A stretch of 64,000 bases of DNA from Tateyamaria omphalii (GCF_019802125.1 NZ_JAHVHT010000002.1:620001-684000); one strand, 5' to 3'; shown: positions 1 through 8,209, numbered from the stretch's first letter. The notes: generated by a model from the letters alone, not told the origin. Made by a program: numbers and translations.

Positions 1-133
1 TGATCAACCGCTCAATCCGCGTCCGAGGCACACCCAGACGCCGCGCAAACGCAATGGCCCCCATTTCCAAGGGATCGAGGTACAGCTCTTTCAGGACTTC
101 ACCGGGGTGCATAGGGTCTTCAAGCAAGCTCAT
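1..133 (-). CDS. higA: HigA-family antitoxin, partial (cut by window edge)
   Basis: Only the N-terminal 44 or so residues are inside the window; the gene runs off the left edge. The visible protein starts MSLLEDPMHPGEVLKELYL, the usual opening of HigA antitoxins, and then enters an HTH (AFARRLGVPRTRIERLI). HigA neutralises HigB and represses the shared operon by binding DNA. The start at 133 is preferred over the in-frame ATG at 139 because GAGAGGA (147-141) is 7 nt from the former and 1 nt from the latter. It follows the toxin gene by about 12 nt, the toxin-first order typical of higBA. Confidence 0.8.
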   Translation of the reverse strand, partial: MSLLEDPMHPGEVLKELYLDPLEMGAIAFARRLGVPRTRIERLI

Positions 134-145
134 CAGCATATCCTC

Positions 146-427
146 TCAATGGTAGTCCACAATCTCGACATCGGCGGGGCCGTTCGGCGTCCAGACAAAG
201 CAGATGCGCCATTGCCCGTTGATTCGCACCGAGTGTTGACCGGTCCGATCCCCTTTCAGTTCATCCAGGTGGTTGCCGGGCGGGAACCGCAAATCCTCGA
301 CAACAACCGCAGCATCCAGCGCCGAAAGCATCGCCCGGGTGCGCTTCACCAAGTCACCTGGGAAGCCTTTGCCGTACTTGCCCTTCACGGCGTTGGCGGC
401 GCGTTTGCCCTTAGTGCTTTGGATCAT
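146..427 (-). CDS. higB: HigB-family toxin (RelE/ParE superfamily)
   Basis: A 93-aa protein of the HigB 'plasmid maintenance/proteic killer' family, a RelE-fold mRNA endonuclease that cuts transcripts on the ribosome when antitoxin is lost. Family hallmarks are the FPPGNHLDELKGDRTGQHSVRINGQ-like core at residues 49-72 and the WRICFVW strand that follows. Length is normal for the family. The antitoxin follows immediately downstream, making a type II toxin-antitoxin operon. Such modules commonly stabilise mobile elements, which fits its place in an integrated element. Confidence 0.85.
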   Translation of the reverse strand: MIQSTKGKRAANAVKGKYGKGFPGDLVKRTRAMLSALDAAVVVEDLRFPPGNHLDELKGDRTGQHSVRINGQWRICFVWTPNGPADVEIVDYH

Positions 428-433
428 AGTGGG

Positions 434-472
434 TATGTATCATATAGTGACGCATGTGTCAATGTGTGATAC
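434..472 (-). promoter_or_regulatory. Putative higBA promoter/operator
   Basis: Upstream of higB the minus strand has a consensus TTGACA (462-457) with a weak -10 (TACATA, 439-434) at 17-bp spacing. Two inverted hexamers, GTATCA (437-442) and TGATAC (467-472), bracket the promoter and are candidate HigA half-sites. The assignment is inferred from position and symmetry only. Confidence 0.4.
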
Positions 473-539
473 GCCGCCGCGCTCACCGCAAATAAGTACT
501 AGCTCTGAGCCGACCAACAAGAGATCTGGAATTGAGGAT

Positions 540-1670
540 TTATCTCGGTGACAATCTGAGTATGAGTTCGGTAGCGTTCTGACGAGCGTCGCGGTGTTTC
601 TTGTCGCCTCCCAGAGTTGAAAACCGAGAGGATACTTTGGCCTCTTCGATATCAAAATACTGTCCTGATAAGACCGAAACGTCTTCGCCGCTCATTCCAT
701 TGCTTGCCGCATCAGCAGGGAACGTCACAATTGCAGACGCTCCTTTCTCTGATAAAACTCTGAGCAGATCATCGAAGACAGTCTTTGATCTGGTACGCAA
801 GCTGTACTCTGATCTTGGACGCTCACTAGATGGCGGATACCGTCCATTCCCAGATATTTCCCCTACTTTCCCAACAGCCACAGTTTCTAAGACGTGGTAG
901 AATCGACTGTAGTGAACGCCGGAGTAAGGTGGATCCAGGAAGACTAGGTCACCTTCCGAAACCTGTTTTGCAAGTTCGTTTGCATCCGAAACGCATGCTT
1001 TGCCTTGTATCATTGCTCGCTTCTTGGACAAGGTGTCGACAGCGCGCCTGACTAGAAACTGAATGTCTCGCATCCAAGCTTCCATAAGGTAACGTCCGGC
1101 AGTTTCATTTGGTTTGAATGGCTGCGCCGTATGGCCCGGGGATGCGGCTGATTGGCTGGCTGCAATTATCAACGCGGCGAGTCCAATCTTGCGGTGGACA
1201 CGATTATTGGGAAGGCTTTTGCGCAGGGTGTCTAGCCAAACGGCTTGAATGGGAGAAAAGTAGTACCCCCCATAAGCGCGAGTAATTGGGAAATCCGTAG
1301 ACGAGCAAAGCTCTTTTGCTCTAGATGCTTTTTCAGTGATTCCCCCGTCTTTCAACTGGTTTTGAAACAGCCTTGCCAAGCTGGGAAAGTCACCGGACTG
1401 GCGGTCCTCAGCTCTTTGGAACCAACTATCTACCCACCTTCGACTGTTCAGAATTTCTGTGCGTTCGATAACGCTAGCAGCAAGTGCAACGGCGTAGGCT
1501 TGAAGATCCGACGCAATTACTTCTCGCTCGTAGTGCTGCGCGACATGCCAGGCTACTGCACCGGAGCCTGTGAACAGATCAAAAACACGATTGCACTCAC
1601 CGATAGACCTATCGAGAGCTTCACCGAGACCGTTCGATAGCATCGACTTCTTCGAACCCATGTACTTCAT
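540..1670 (-). CDS. D12-class N6-adenine DNA methyltransferase
   Basis: A 376-aa methyltransferase acting on adenine N6. The AdoMet-binding motif I (FDLFTGSG, residues 30-37) lies near the N-terminus and the catalytic motif IV DPPY (246-249) far downstream. This is the alpha-class (Dam/D12) order, with the target recognition region between them. It opens MKYMGSKKSML, like other D12 enzymes. The start at 1670 gives a 4-base ATGA overlap with the preceding gene, so I prefer it to the ATG at 1685. It is last in the operon 5319-540. No restriction endonuclease is recognisable next to it, so it may be the modification partner of the DGQHR or 451-aa protein, or an orphan. Confidence 0.85.
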   Translation of the reverse strand: MKYMGSKKSMLSNGLGEALDRSIGECNRVFDLFTGSGAVAWHVAQHYEREVIASDLQAYAVALAASVIERTEILNSRRWVDSWFQRAEDRQSGDFPSLARLFQNQLKDGGITEKASRAKELCSSTDFPITRAYGGYYFSPIQAVWLDTLRKSLPNNRVHRKIGLAALIIAASQSAASPGHTAQPFKPNETAGRYLMEAWMRDIQFLVRRAVDTLSKKRAMIQGKACVSDANELAKQVSEGDLVFLDPPYSGVHYSRFYHVLETVAVGKVGEISGNGRYPPSSERPRSEYSLRTRSKTVFDDLLRVLSEKGASAIVTFPADAASNGMSGEDVSVLSGQYFDIEEAKVSSRFSTLGGDKKHRDARQNATELILRLSPR

Positions 1671-3022
1671 GGGCACATTCCCCACATCGCAGCCCGTTCC
1701 AGTTGAGTCACGTCAGGAGTGCCATTTTGGTTTGCAGCAAAGAAACCGTTAGGCTCGTAGGCGCTTTCAACTAGTGAGGATTGAAAGTCTTCGACAGCAT
1801 ACCTGGTGGTGTCCCACAGATCGGCCATTCGCTCCGGCAACTTTTCGGCCGGAGTTATTCCGCGATGGACAATCAGGGGATCAAGCCATGGTCGAATTTC
1901 GGTGCCGTCTGGTGAAAACCCAGCCTCGTGTAGGGTCAGCGTGTTCATGGCGGTCGCAGCTCGTAGCAACAGCACCGCTCGTGATATCATTGCGCGAGGT
2001 GTAGTCCCATCGGTTGCCGCCATCTGGAACACTTGCGGCTCATTTGATCCAGTTTCGTCCAACAGAAATGGCTTAGGAACCGCTTGTCTAAGCGTGGGCT
2101 CGAGCTCTTCGTATCTCGTTGCAATTGGGCTAGCATCAAGTTGGACGATGTCGGCCGGATCCGCGGCAGAGTTATCTTGTTGATGTACCATTTGAAACAG
2201 TCGTCGCAGCATGTGGTTATCCAACTGCGTAAATCCGAACGGGGCTGACGGCTCGAGTGCACTCCAAGTCTCAGAAAGGAAATCCATTTCATCTTGGAAT
2301 GAGCACTGTAGCGCGTTCAGTTCATGCGGTGTGTAGCTCGATATATTTCGCTGCTCATGATGTTGAGTTGCAACGCTCAAATCGAATGCCCAGGCATTGA
2401 TAAGTGGGAGAACGATCGACACAGGCTGTCTGTTTGGCCAGATCGAATCCAGCGCATCTTTTAGATTTGTTCCGTGCAGGCTTACAGATGACAGAAACCT
2501 TGCGGCATTTGAATCGATTCTTAACCATGCGTCCAGCGCCGGCCAAACGATCCTATGAGTATTCTCGCCACCTTTGTTCTCTTGAGTGTTCTCGAGTTTG
2601 TGAACCGCGCCGTTCACATCAATGCAAATGTTCAGCCCGTTGAAGATCCCGATGCCTGATACAGCAAGCATACTCATAGCGGCTCGCAGTTGTGCATAGT
2701 AGGCCATATGCTTTGCTGAATGGCCATCTCTGGCGACAAGCGCACTGATGCTGCGCGACAAGTAGCCCCATCCATCCAAGCAATGGTTAGGGCCGCAAGC
2801 TGCAATCAACGAGACCATCTGATCGTCCGAGAGCTGCGCACGAGCCCGATCGAGTCGCCTGATGCCCTTATTGGTTGCGGGATCAATTATTTGACAGTTT
2901 CTGGCAGGATGACCGGCACTGAGCCATTCGGAAACCGGCCGATTCCCAAATGTCGTCACCTTAGCTACGATTGCTGAAGGGTCTGCCAGTCCGATCTGGC
3001 TGCTAACCAAAGGGTCCGCCAT
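1667..3022 (-). CDS. Uncharacterised 451-aa protein linked to DGQHR protein and methyltransferase
   Basis: I do not recognise a domain. The protein is soluble (no signal peptide or convincing TM segment) and largely alpha-helical in composition, with a hydrophobic stretch around residues 108-132. Its start overlaps the stop of the DGQHR gene by one base (TAATG), and its stop overlaps the methyltransferase start (ATGA). The three are therefore almost certainly translated in a coupled way and probably form one functional unit. A nuclease or specificity role would suit its place beside a methyltransferase, but no catalytic motif (PD-ExK, HNH, GIY-YIG) is visible to me. Confidence 0.7.
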   Translation of the reverse strand: MADPLVSSQIGLADPSAIVAKVTTFGNRPVSEWLSAGHPARNCQIIDPATNKGIRRLDRARAQLSDDQMVSLIAACGPNHCLDGWGYLSRSISALVARDGHSAKHMAYYAQLRAAMSMLAVSGIGIFNGLNICIDVNGAVHKLENTQENKGGENTHRIVWPALDAWLRIDSNAARFLSSVSLHGTNLKDALDSIWPNRQPVSIVLPLINAWAFDLSVATQHHEQRNISSYTPHELNALQCSFQDEMDFLSETWSALEPSAPFGFTQLDNHMLRRLFQMVHQQDNSAADPADIVQLDASPIATRYEELEPTLRQAVPKPFLLDETGSNEPQVFQMAATDGTTPRAMISRAVLLLRAATAMNTLTLHEAGFSPDGTEIRPWLDPLIVHRGITPAEKLPERMADLWDTTRYAVEDFQSSLVESAYEPNGFFAANQNGTPDVTQLERAAMWGMCP

Positions 3023-4512
3023 TATTTGCCATCAGCGCTTATTTCGCTGGCTACGCCAGCAATAGCCTGAGACTTAGCCTCGGCTAGTTTTTGCATAATG
3101 TCGTTCGTTAGAAGTGTGTATCCACCGCTGCCTCGATACGCCCGACGTACAAGCTCCAAGTCCCGGTTCTCCCTGACGCCTGGTCCATCCAAGGACCGCC
3201 AATCAAATCGTACAAGCTCTGTAGTTAGGTCCCTAAATTTGCTATAGAATTTCTGATTTCGCAGGGTCACCAACGACCTAGAAACATCCTCTTCAGTAGT
3301 GTCCGTCTCATCAAACTCTTCTGACATCCACTCAGAAAGGGACCAGTTTTCTATTGACCGGTAGAGAACATCGTTGACGACCGCGTGAGCAGCTCTCACG
3401 CCCATGTCTTGATTGAGCATGGAGCTTCTGTCGTCGAAAGCGTCCCGTGCTGGCTCTGATCCCGAGAATGCCGCGACCCACTCCTCGTTGCTCAGATCGC
3501 CGATCGCGATTTGCATGAGTCGCCAAAACTCGAGAACAAGTGCCACTTGTTGAGATCGCGTCCACGACAGGGGTTCGTCTTGACCAGGAATAGCCGCCTG
3601 AAAGAGTCCATGGCGACCTGCTTTGCCTCTGCCCGTTCCAAAAAATGCAGCGGTTAGAGACCTAACAAATGCGGCCTGGCTGACGCGACCAGCCCCGCTT
3701 TCTCCCAGCATGTTTATGCGGTTTTTCCAAGCTGAGTCTGGATGTTTGTATAGCCATTCGGTGATCTCTTGCGCTCGAGCTTCTCGATACACAGTCAAAT
3801 CGCCTGTTTGTTCGAGCCATGTTTGGTTGCGCAACAAAGGATACAGGTCGAAGGCATGACTTGGGTTGATACGTTTAGGCGAAACGTTGATTGACCAGAA
3901 GAGGTAGGCCTGCCACGCGATATCCAGGCCGTGAAATGCAACAACTGGTAACTCGTATTGGCCGTCCATCTCCTCTTCAAACGCCCAAAGCCTGTGCTGC
4001 CCGTCGATAACTTCGAAGGGTCGGACATCATCGTGCGAAAACCTGCTCAAATCAGGAAGTAAGATCTCACAGTGTCCGGAGCCTTCGACTACTTGCGCAG
4101 TCAAGTTCTGACTGGCCTGTTTGCCTTTGCGCTGATCGCCGGGTTCAAGGATGTTGACCACAATTGCCGTCGGCAACCAACCTGGCTTTCTCAGCGTTAC
4201 TTTGTCGAGGGTTCGCTGGTTCTCTTTCAAGTCGCCATATGGGTAGCCATATTGCACAAATTCTTGGATCCGCTTCGTTCGCTTCTCGTCCCTTTTTCTT
4301 TGAATGCCCTCAACATCGTCGCTGCTACGTTCACGTTTATAGACGTCGCTGTAGCTTCGCAGAGTAGAAGCGTTCATCGAAAAGACGAACATTGACGGTT
4401 TCGGTTTTCTGTCCGGAGGGGTCGTCGAGTATTCGAAGCCGTCCCATAGATCGAGCCACTGGGTGAACTTAAGTGCATTGATTGAAAGTAAGTTATTGTT
4501 TTTCGGATTCAT
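3022..4512 (-). CDS. DGQHR-domain protein (DndB-like family)
   Basis: A 496-aa protein with the diagnostic motif FEVIDGQHRLWAF (DGQHR at residues 170-174). DGQHR proteins share a ParB/sulfiredoxin-like nucleotide-binding core and include DndB, the transcriptional repressor of DNA phosphorothioation operons, as well as many proteins of unknown role in defence loci. No dndA/C/D/E, ssp or dpd genes are seen nearby, so this is not a standard phosphorothioation or deazaguanine system. The N-terminal Arg/Lys-rich stretch (residues 60-82) is charged enough to contact nucleic acid. The ribosome-binding site is weak, so coupling to the upstream gene is possible. Confidence 0.8.
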   Translation of the reverse strand: MNPKNNNLLSINALKFTQWLDLWDGFEYSTTPPDRKPKPSMFVFSMNASTLRSYSDVYKRERSSDDVEGIQRKRDEKRTKRIQEFVQYGYPYGDLKENQRTLDKVTLRKPGWLPTAIVVNILEPGDQRKGKQASQNLTAQVVEGSGHCEILLPDLSRFSHDDVRPFEVIDGQHRLWAFEEEMDGQYELPVVAFHGLDIAWQAYLFWSINVSPKRINPSHAFDLYPLLRNQTWLEQTGDLTVYREARAQEITEWLYKHPDSAWKNRINMLGESGAGRVSQAAFVRSLTAAFFGTGRGKAGRHGLFQAAIPGQDEPLSWTRSQQVALVLEFWRLMQIAIGDLSNEEWVAAFSGSEPARDAFDDRSSMLNQDMGVRAAHAVVNDVLYRSIENWSLSEWMSEEFDETDTTEEDVSRSLVTLRNQKFYSKFRDLTTELVRFDWRSLDGPGVRENRDLELVRRAYRGSGGYTLLTNDIMQKLAEAKSQAIAGVASEISADGK

Positions 4513-4568
4513 TTTTTACCAGTCTGTACTTGAGCTCCGGGGCCGATGGTTCCACGGAAACGAGTTTA

Positions 4569-4892
4569 CTATTCAACAGTTTGCGCTTCGTTTCGATACT
4601 CATCCGCGATCCGGTCCAATTTGGTTTGGGTAAAGTGCAATGTAAGCACAGATGCCGTCAAAATCGGTACCAAAACCGCTGCTGCTCCAGCGAGCAGGAT
4701 CCCAATTGAGTTCGTGACTGAGAGCTCCAGAGCGCGCTCGAAGAAAAAGTACTTCGCAAAGAGAGCGAGATAGAGTGCGCAGACAATGGTGTGCATTTGA
4801 TAGAGAAAGTTGAGTGGGTCGATAGCCACGATGCGGGCTCGTTCCAAAGTGACCAGCCGAACCCTTTTCCAATTTTCGCTTGGTTCTTGCAT
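4569..4892 (-). CDS. Small protein with two membrane segments
   Basis: A 107-aa protein with two hydrophobic helices, about residues 33-50 and 58-85, joined by a short charged loop (FFFERALE). The N-terminal 25 residues are basic and the C-terminal tail is acidic and charged. It begins 4 nt after the regulator's stop, with AGGGAG 7 nt before the ATG inside the end of the regulator gene, so the two are co-translated. I do not recognise the family. Membrane proteins of this size are often effectors or anchors in defence operons, but that is inference from context only. Confidence 0.6.
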   Translation of the reverse strand: MQEPSENWKRVRLVTLERARIVAIDPLNFLYQMHTIVCALYLALFAKYFFFERALELSVTNSIGILLAGAAAVLVPILTASVLTLHFTQTKLDRIADEYRNEAQTVE

Positions 4893-4896
4893 TTGC

Positions 4897-5319
4897 TTAC
4901 TCCCTTACGAGTTCGATCCAAGTGTGAACGTCATCATCCGTTACTTCCCGCCCCTCGACTTGCGACTGGTACCAGCGCGCAACGATGGCACCACGTTTTT
5001 CGCTCCTAATCTTGATACCAGCACCTTCTAGGTACTGATCGAGCGAGGTCTCGATCCTCTTCAGTGCATCAAAATCGTGACCGGCACGGATCGACTGCGT
5101 GCCAAGCAGCAACCAAGCAACGTCGACCTCATATCGTCTGTGCATCTTGATCAGTGCTTCGATTGGGATGCCGCGCTTACCCTTCTCATAGCTGTGATAA
5201 GCCCGATGCGAGACGCCGATTGCCTCTGCCATCGCGGCCTGCGAAACGCCTATTTCACTGCGTGAGATGGCCAGGCGCGCACCTACTTCCGCGAACATAT
5301 CAGCATCTTCTTGCGCCAT
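4897..5319 (-). CDS. XRE-family transcriptional regulator
   Basis: A 140-aa lambda-repressor-like protein. The HTH lies at about residues 14-68 (ISRSEIGVSQAAMAEAIGVS then HRAYHSYEKGKRGIP), followed by a C-terminal segment of unknown function. The start at 5319 (MAQEDADMF) has GGGAAG upstream; an open frame continues to 5433 but has no better site. It is the first gene of the leftward operon and is divergent from the HTH/integrase genes, so it probably represses both directions. It resembles in layout the XRE regulator of element B (8561-9142). Confidence 0.85.
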   Translation of the reverse strand: MAQEDADMFAEVGARLAISRSEIGVSQAAMAEAIGVSHRAYHSYEKGKRGIPIEALIKMHRRYEVDVAWLLLGTQSIRAGHDFDALKRIETSLDQYLEGAGIKIRSEKRGAIVARWYQSQVEGREVTDDDVHTWIELVRE

Positions 5320-5474
5320 TCCGACTTCCCAATTGACGAAAGCGCAACTTTGTATAAACATCGCACAAAATGACGCAAATTTCCGTTTGAATCCATCTGA
5401 GCACGTCAGAAGGTACCAAACAAGCGATTCCATGCGTACGCACGATTCAACTCATATGGACAAGGATGATTGAA
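5320..5474. promoter_or_regulatory. Divergent promoter region with GCGCA-type half-sites
   Basis: 155 bp between divergent genes. It contains the perfect 10-bp palindrome TGCGTACGCA (5433-5442) and loose GCGCA or CGCA half-sites nearer the regulator, in the stretch about 5340-5385. The regulator of element B has GCGCA-N6-TGCGC operators in the equivalent place, so these are probably operators for the XRE protein at 4897-5319. Confidence 0.4.
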
Positions 5475-5822
5475 ATGGCAGAGACCGACAAATCCGACAG
5501 CTCGCAAATCCTCGGCCTTGGGAAAAAGCCATCCGAATGGGTAGAGCTGATGGCAGATATGGGCATCGACATTTCTGAGCGGACCCTACGCGAGAGAGCA
5601 AATGAGACCGGGGCATTCTACCGCCTCGGACGGACAATGCTGATCACACCGGCGCAGATCGACAAGATATTTGAAGGAGGCCAGGCATGCCGCTCCAAAT
5701 CTACAAGAGGGGCCGCTTCTACTGGGCTAAGGGCTGGGTCGAGTACAACGGCAGGCCAATCGCAGGCCCATACCGGCGAAGCACTAAGGCATCTACAGAA
5801 GCGGGCGCACGGGACTGGATAA
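5475..5822 (+). CDS. Small HTH/excisionase-like protein with extended tail
   Basis: The conserved part is about residues 18-70: KPSEWVELMADMGIDISERT followed by a GAFYRLGR core. It matches the protein at 8210-8419 of element B in length, layout and many residues, suggesting an excisionase or recombination directionality factor. AAGGA (5462-5466) is 8 nt before the ATG at 5475. The last 45 or so residues are low-complexity and overlap the integrase start by about 136 nt. The counterpart in element B lacks them, so the original stop may have been lost. Confidence 0.55.
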   Translation: MAETDKSDSSQILGLGKKPSEWVELMADMGIDISERTLRERANETGAFYRLGRTMLITPAQIDKIFEGGQACRSKSTRGAASTGLRAGSSTTAGQSQAHTGEALRHLQKRAHGTG

Positions 5823-6780
5823 ACCGCGAGACTGAGCTTCAGATACGCCGCCATGTCGTTGGCGACGAGCCGAGCAAGACTTTCTCGGATGCTATCATGC
5901 TCTACAATTCCTCCCCTAAGACCGCGAAGCAATTGATCCCCATTGTTGAAGAGATCGGTGACATGCCTTTGAGCGCGATTTCTGGTGCGCTTCTCAAAGG
6001 GCTCGGGCCAAAGCTGAAACCCAAGGCATCGACTGACACTTGGTGGCGCGAAATCGTGACTCCGGCGAGTGCGGTGATCAACAACGCGCACGAGCTAGAA
6101 GGCACGCCGCTAATCCGGGTGAAGCCATATGACAAGTTCGAGCGGATCGCACAGGACAAGCGTCGGGGGAAGACCAGCCGTGTTGAACGCAAGCCCGCCG
6201 ACAAGAGTGGATCGAGGCCTTTTGTGGAGCCGCTGATCCCTACAACGCTGCGCTGGTTCGGTTCATGTTCGAGACGGCGGCGCGGATCGATCAGGCTGTC
6301 TCGATAGAGCCTGACGATCTGCGGCCCGCCGAGAACAAAGTTCGAGTGAAAGCACAGAAAGGCCATCCCGAAGGCTGGATCACCGTTTCGCCTCAGATGA
6401 TGGACGAATTGCTGGCCTTGCCGCCCAAGCGGCCAAAGAACCGCAAGACTGGCAAGTTCATGAAGCCACGCGTGTTCGGTTACGGTAGCTCCACCGGCTA
6501 CAACACACGCTGGAAGACGATCTGCAAGAGCGCAGGCATCCCGTACCTTTCAGCGCACCCTGCCGGACGGCACGGGTTCTTCACCGAATTGGTGGTCCGT
6601 CAGGGCGTCGATCCTGTCACTGCGGCCAAGGCTGGCCGATGGTCTGACCCCAATTTGCCCATGCGCATCTACGCCCATGCGGAGACCGATGAGGCCGATG
6701 TCAGGGCGCGTTTTCGTACAAACCACGTACAGGCGGACACTGTACAAACACCGAAGAGTAAGAAAACACAGAAGGAATAA
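5687..6780 (+). pseudogene. Tyrosine recombinase/integrase of element A, frameshifted
   Basis: Start at 5687 with AAGGAGG just upstream. The reading frame is good to about residue 172, then breaks. A second frame continues from about 6205 to the stop at 6780 and holds the catalytic half: the Arg of FETAARIDQ, the HPAGRHGF region and the nucleophile Tyr in LPMRIYAHAE. Joining them gives about 364 aa, a normal integrase length. At 6201-6210 the sequence reads acaagagtgg; one extra G (aaggagtgg) would restore DKEWIEAF and the downstream frame, so this is a single-base deletion or sequencing error. It ends 11 nt before a tRNA-Arg 3' fragment, the expected place for an integrase. Confidence 0.85.
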
Positions 6781-6791
6781 CGCTATGAACG

Positions 6792-6841
6792 GTTCCCTCC
6801 TAAGGGGCAGGTTGCAGGTTCGAATCCTGCCGGGGTCGCCA
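6792..6841 (+). other. tRNA-Arg(CCT) 3' fragment (attachment site, not a whole tRNA)
   Basis: The last 50 nt of a tRNA are present: anticodon arm GTTCC-CTCCTAA-GGGGC (anticodon CCT), variable loop, T-arm GCAGG-TTCGAAT-CCTGC, 3' acceptor strand CGGGGTC, discriminator G and encoded CCA (6839-6841). The 5' acceptor strand and D-arm are absent: the bases before are the integrase stop and unrelated sequence. This is therefore the tRNA end carried or duplicated by integration, forming the junction between elements A and B. An intact tRNA-Arg(CCT) would be expected outside the window. Confidence 0.8.
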
Positions 6842-6842
6842 G
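6827..6842 (+). repeat. Attachment-site direct repeat, left copy
   Basis: CTGCCGGGGTCGCCAG, the end of the tRNA-Arg fragment, recurs exactly at 23868-23883. The two copies bracket a 17-kb segment with an integrase just inside the left copy, as expected for attL and attR of an integrated element. Confidence 0.75.
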
Positions 6843-6849
6843 CGCTTTT

Positions 6850-7959
6850 TCAAGCATTTGATTCTCCTGTCTTTTTTGGTTGAGTTGGAACTTTGGTCGC
6901 GGAAGTTGGAACTTTTTGTTCTGTTTCCGTGCCGCTGAGCACCTTTCTTTTGTTGAGGCCACGAATGTAGCGCTCGATCTCGGAGAGGCTTTCGTGCCCT
7001 GTCCATGCGCCGATTTGGACTGAGTTTCCGCCTGCTTCGGCCAAGGCTTGCGACCGGCTTTTCCTTAGACCGTGTGCAGTCCGACCATGGATGCCTGCAG
7101 CGCGCGCTTTGGCTGCAAACCACTGCCCGGCAGCCTTCACACTTCGTGAAGTCCCGAAGGCAGTTGTGATCCAAGTGATGTGTTTGTCGGATCGCGCATC
7201 CAGTGCCGCTCGAAGATACTGAAGGTCGCTCTGCATACCCGATGCGAAACCTGGCAAAGGTCGGCTAAATGGAATTGCGACCTCGCCGCCGGTCTTCTGC
7301 TGATTGAAAACCAGCCAACCTTCCTGATCGACATTTCCTTGACCGAGCCGGAACGCATCCGAAATTCGAGCACCAGTGAAGTATATGACCTCAAACGCGA
7401 GGCGTTCTGGTGTTCCGATTTCCCAGAATGAGCGGAACCTATCGATTTCGTCAGCAGACCATGGCACGTGCCCGCTCGATTTAGGAACCGGAGATTTTTT
7501 GACGTTCACCGCTGGATCGTCGATGTTGTATTCAGCAGCAAGCCATTTGCCAAAGGCGCGCCATACTTTGAGACGATTATTCCTAGCATGGGCAGTGTGC
7601 TTCTTCAGCATTAACTCGACATGCTTGGTTTGAAGGTCCCGAACCAAGGCATTCCAAAGTTGCTTTCGGATTTCATCTAAAAGACGCCGTCTGGCTGCCC
7701 GTGTTCCCGGCGCCAGATCCAAAAAACCCTCCGACTGCAAGTACCGAGGTACAGCCAAAGCAATGCTACCAGGACGAGGACGCTTGTTTTGAGGCGCTTT
7801 GTTTCCAGACGCGGCTGAATAGGCGTCGAGAAATCGTTGATCATCAGGGGGCAGGTCGGGCATCGGAATGCCCTTATCGCCCTTTGGTCGATAGTAGTAA
7901 CGTACATTTCCGCTTGGGAAACGGCCAGATGCATTGAGATGTTTCAGCTTCACGTACAA
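6850..7959 (-). CDS. Tyrosine recombinase/phage-type integrase of element B
   Basis: A 369-aa site-specific recombinase that would insert and excise element B at the tRNA end. The core-binding domain lies at about 65-150 and the catalytic domain at 165-335. All catalytic residues are visible: Arg198 (TGARISD), His296 and Arg299 (HGLRK), His322 (TGHES) and nucleophile Tyr331. The tail contains two KVPT repeats encoded by the AGTTGGAACTTT repeats. The gene points at the attachment site and ends 8 bp from it. Its start overlaps the upstream small HTH gene by 10 nt, so the two are coupled. It looks intact, unlike the integrase of element A. Confidence 0.92.
   Translation of the reverse strand: MYVKLKHLNASGRFPSGNVRYYYRPKGDKGIPMPDLPPDDQRFLDAYSAASGNKAPQNKRPRPGSIALAVPRYLQSEGFLDLAPGTRAARRRLLDEIRKQLWNALVRDLQTKHVELMLKKHTAHARNNRLKVWRAFGKWLAAEYNIDDPAVNVKKSPVPKSSGHVPWSADEIDRFRSFWEIGTPERLAFEVIYFTGARISDAFRLGQGNVDQEGWLVFNQQKTGGEVAIPFSRPLPGFASGMQSDLQYLRAALDARSDKHITWITTAFGTSRSVKAAGQWFAAKARAAGIHGRTAHGLRKSRSQALAEAGGNSVQIGAWTGHESLSEIERYIRGLNKRKVLSGTETEQKVPTSATKVPTQPKKTGESNA
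6883..6915. repeat. Paired AGTTGGAACTTT repeats (candidate integrase arm sites, left)
   Basis: AGTTGGAACTTT occurs at 6883-6894 and 6904-6915, offset by exactly 21 bp (two helical turns), just inside the left attachment site. The same 12-mer recurs at 23818-23829 and its first nine bases at 23772-23780, near the right attachment site. Integrase arm sites have this layout. Here they also encode the C-terminus of the integrase. Confidence 0.5.
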
Positions 7960-8204
7960 CCAAGCGCCTCATCACAGCTATTCACTTCGCTCCAAACTTC
8001 CCCTCCAATTGTTGGAAGCTCCGACAGAGCAGCATCGAGCTCCCACCTAAGCCAAAGAACGACGCCATCCGCGTCACGGCCTGGCGGATATACCCCACTT
8101 TTCACCAGCTTATCAAAATGGCCAGGCGAGTGCCCGCAATAACGCGCAGCCTCTATCCGGCGAAGTGCAGCGCCCCAGTCAACAATGGTTCGAGCGGCTT
8201 TCAT
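7950..8204 (-). CDS. Small AlpA/excisionase-like DNA-binding protein
   Basis: An 84-aa protein. Residues 14-60 (ALRRIEAARYCGHSPGHFDK, then a PPGRDADGVVLW segment) read as a winged-helix MerR/AlpA-type fold of the kind used by excisionases to recognise attachment DNA. It overlaps the integrase start by 10 nt and is preceded by another small HTH gene, so it sits in the integration module 8419-6850. A regulatory rather than excisive role is possible. Confidence 0.65.
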   Translation of the reverse strand: MKAARTIVDWGAALRRIEAARYCGHSPGHFDKLVKSGVYPPGRDADGVVLWLRWELDAALSELPTIGGEVWSEVNSCDEALGCT

Positions 8205-8209
8205 GGGCT

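Noticed and set aside
540-4512. A standard DNA phosphorothioation (dnd) or BREX locus
   Set aside because: Only a DGQHR-domain protein and a D12-type methyltransferase are present; no DndC/D/E, PglX, BrxC or PglZ-like genes occur.
6765-6841. Complete tRNA-Arg(CCT) gene
   Set aside because: The 5' acceptor strand and D-arm are absent; the integrase reading frame occupies that space.
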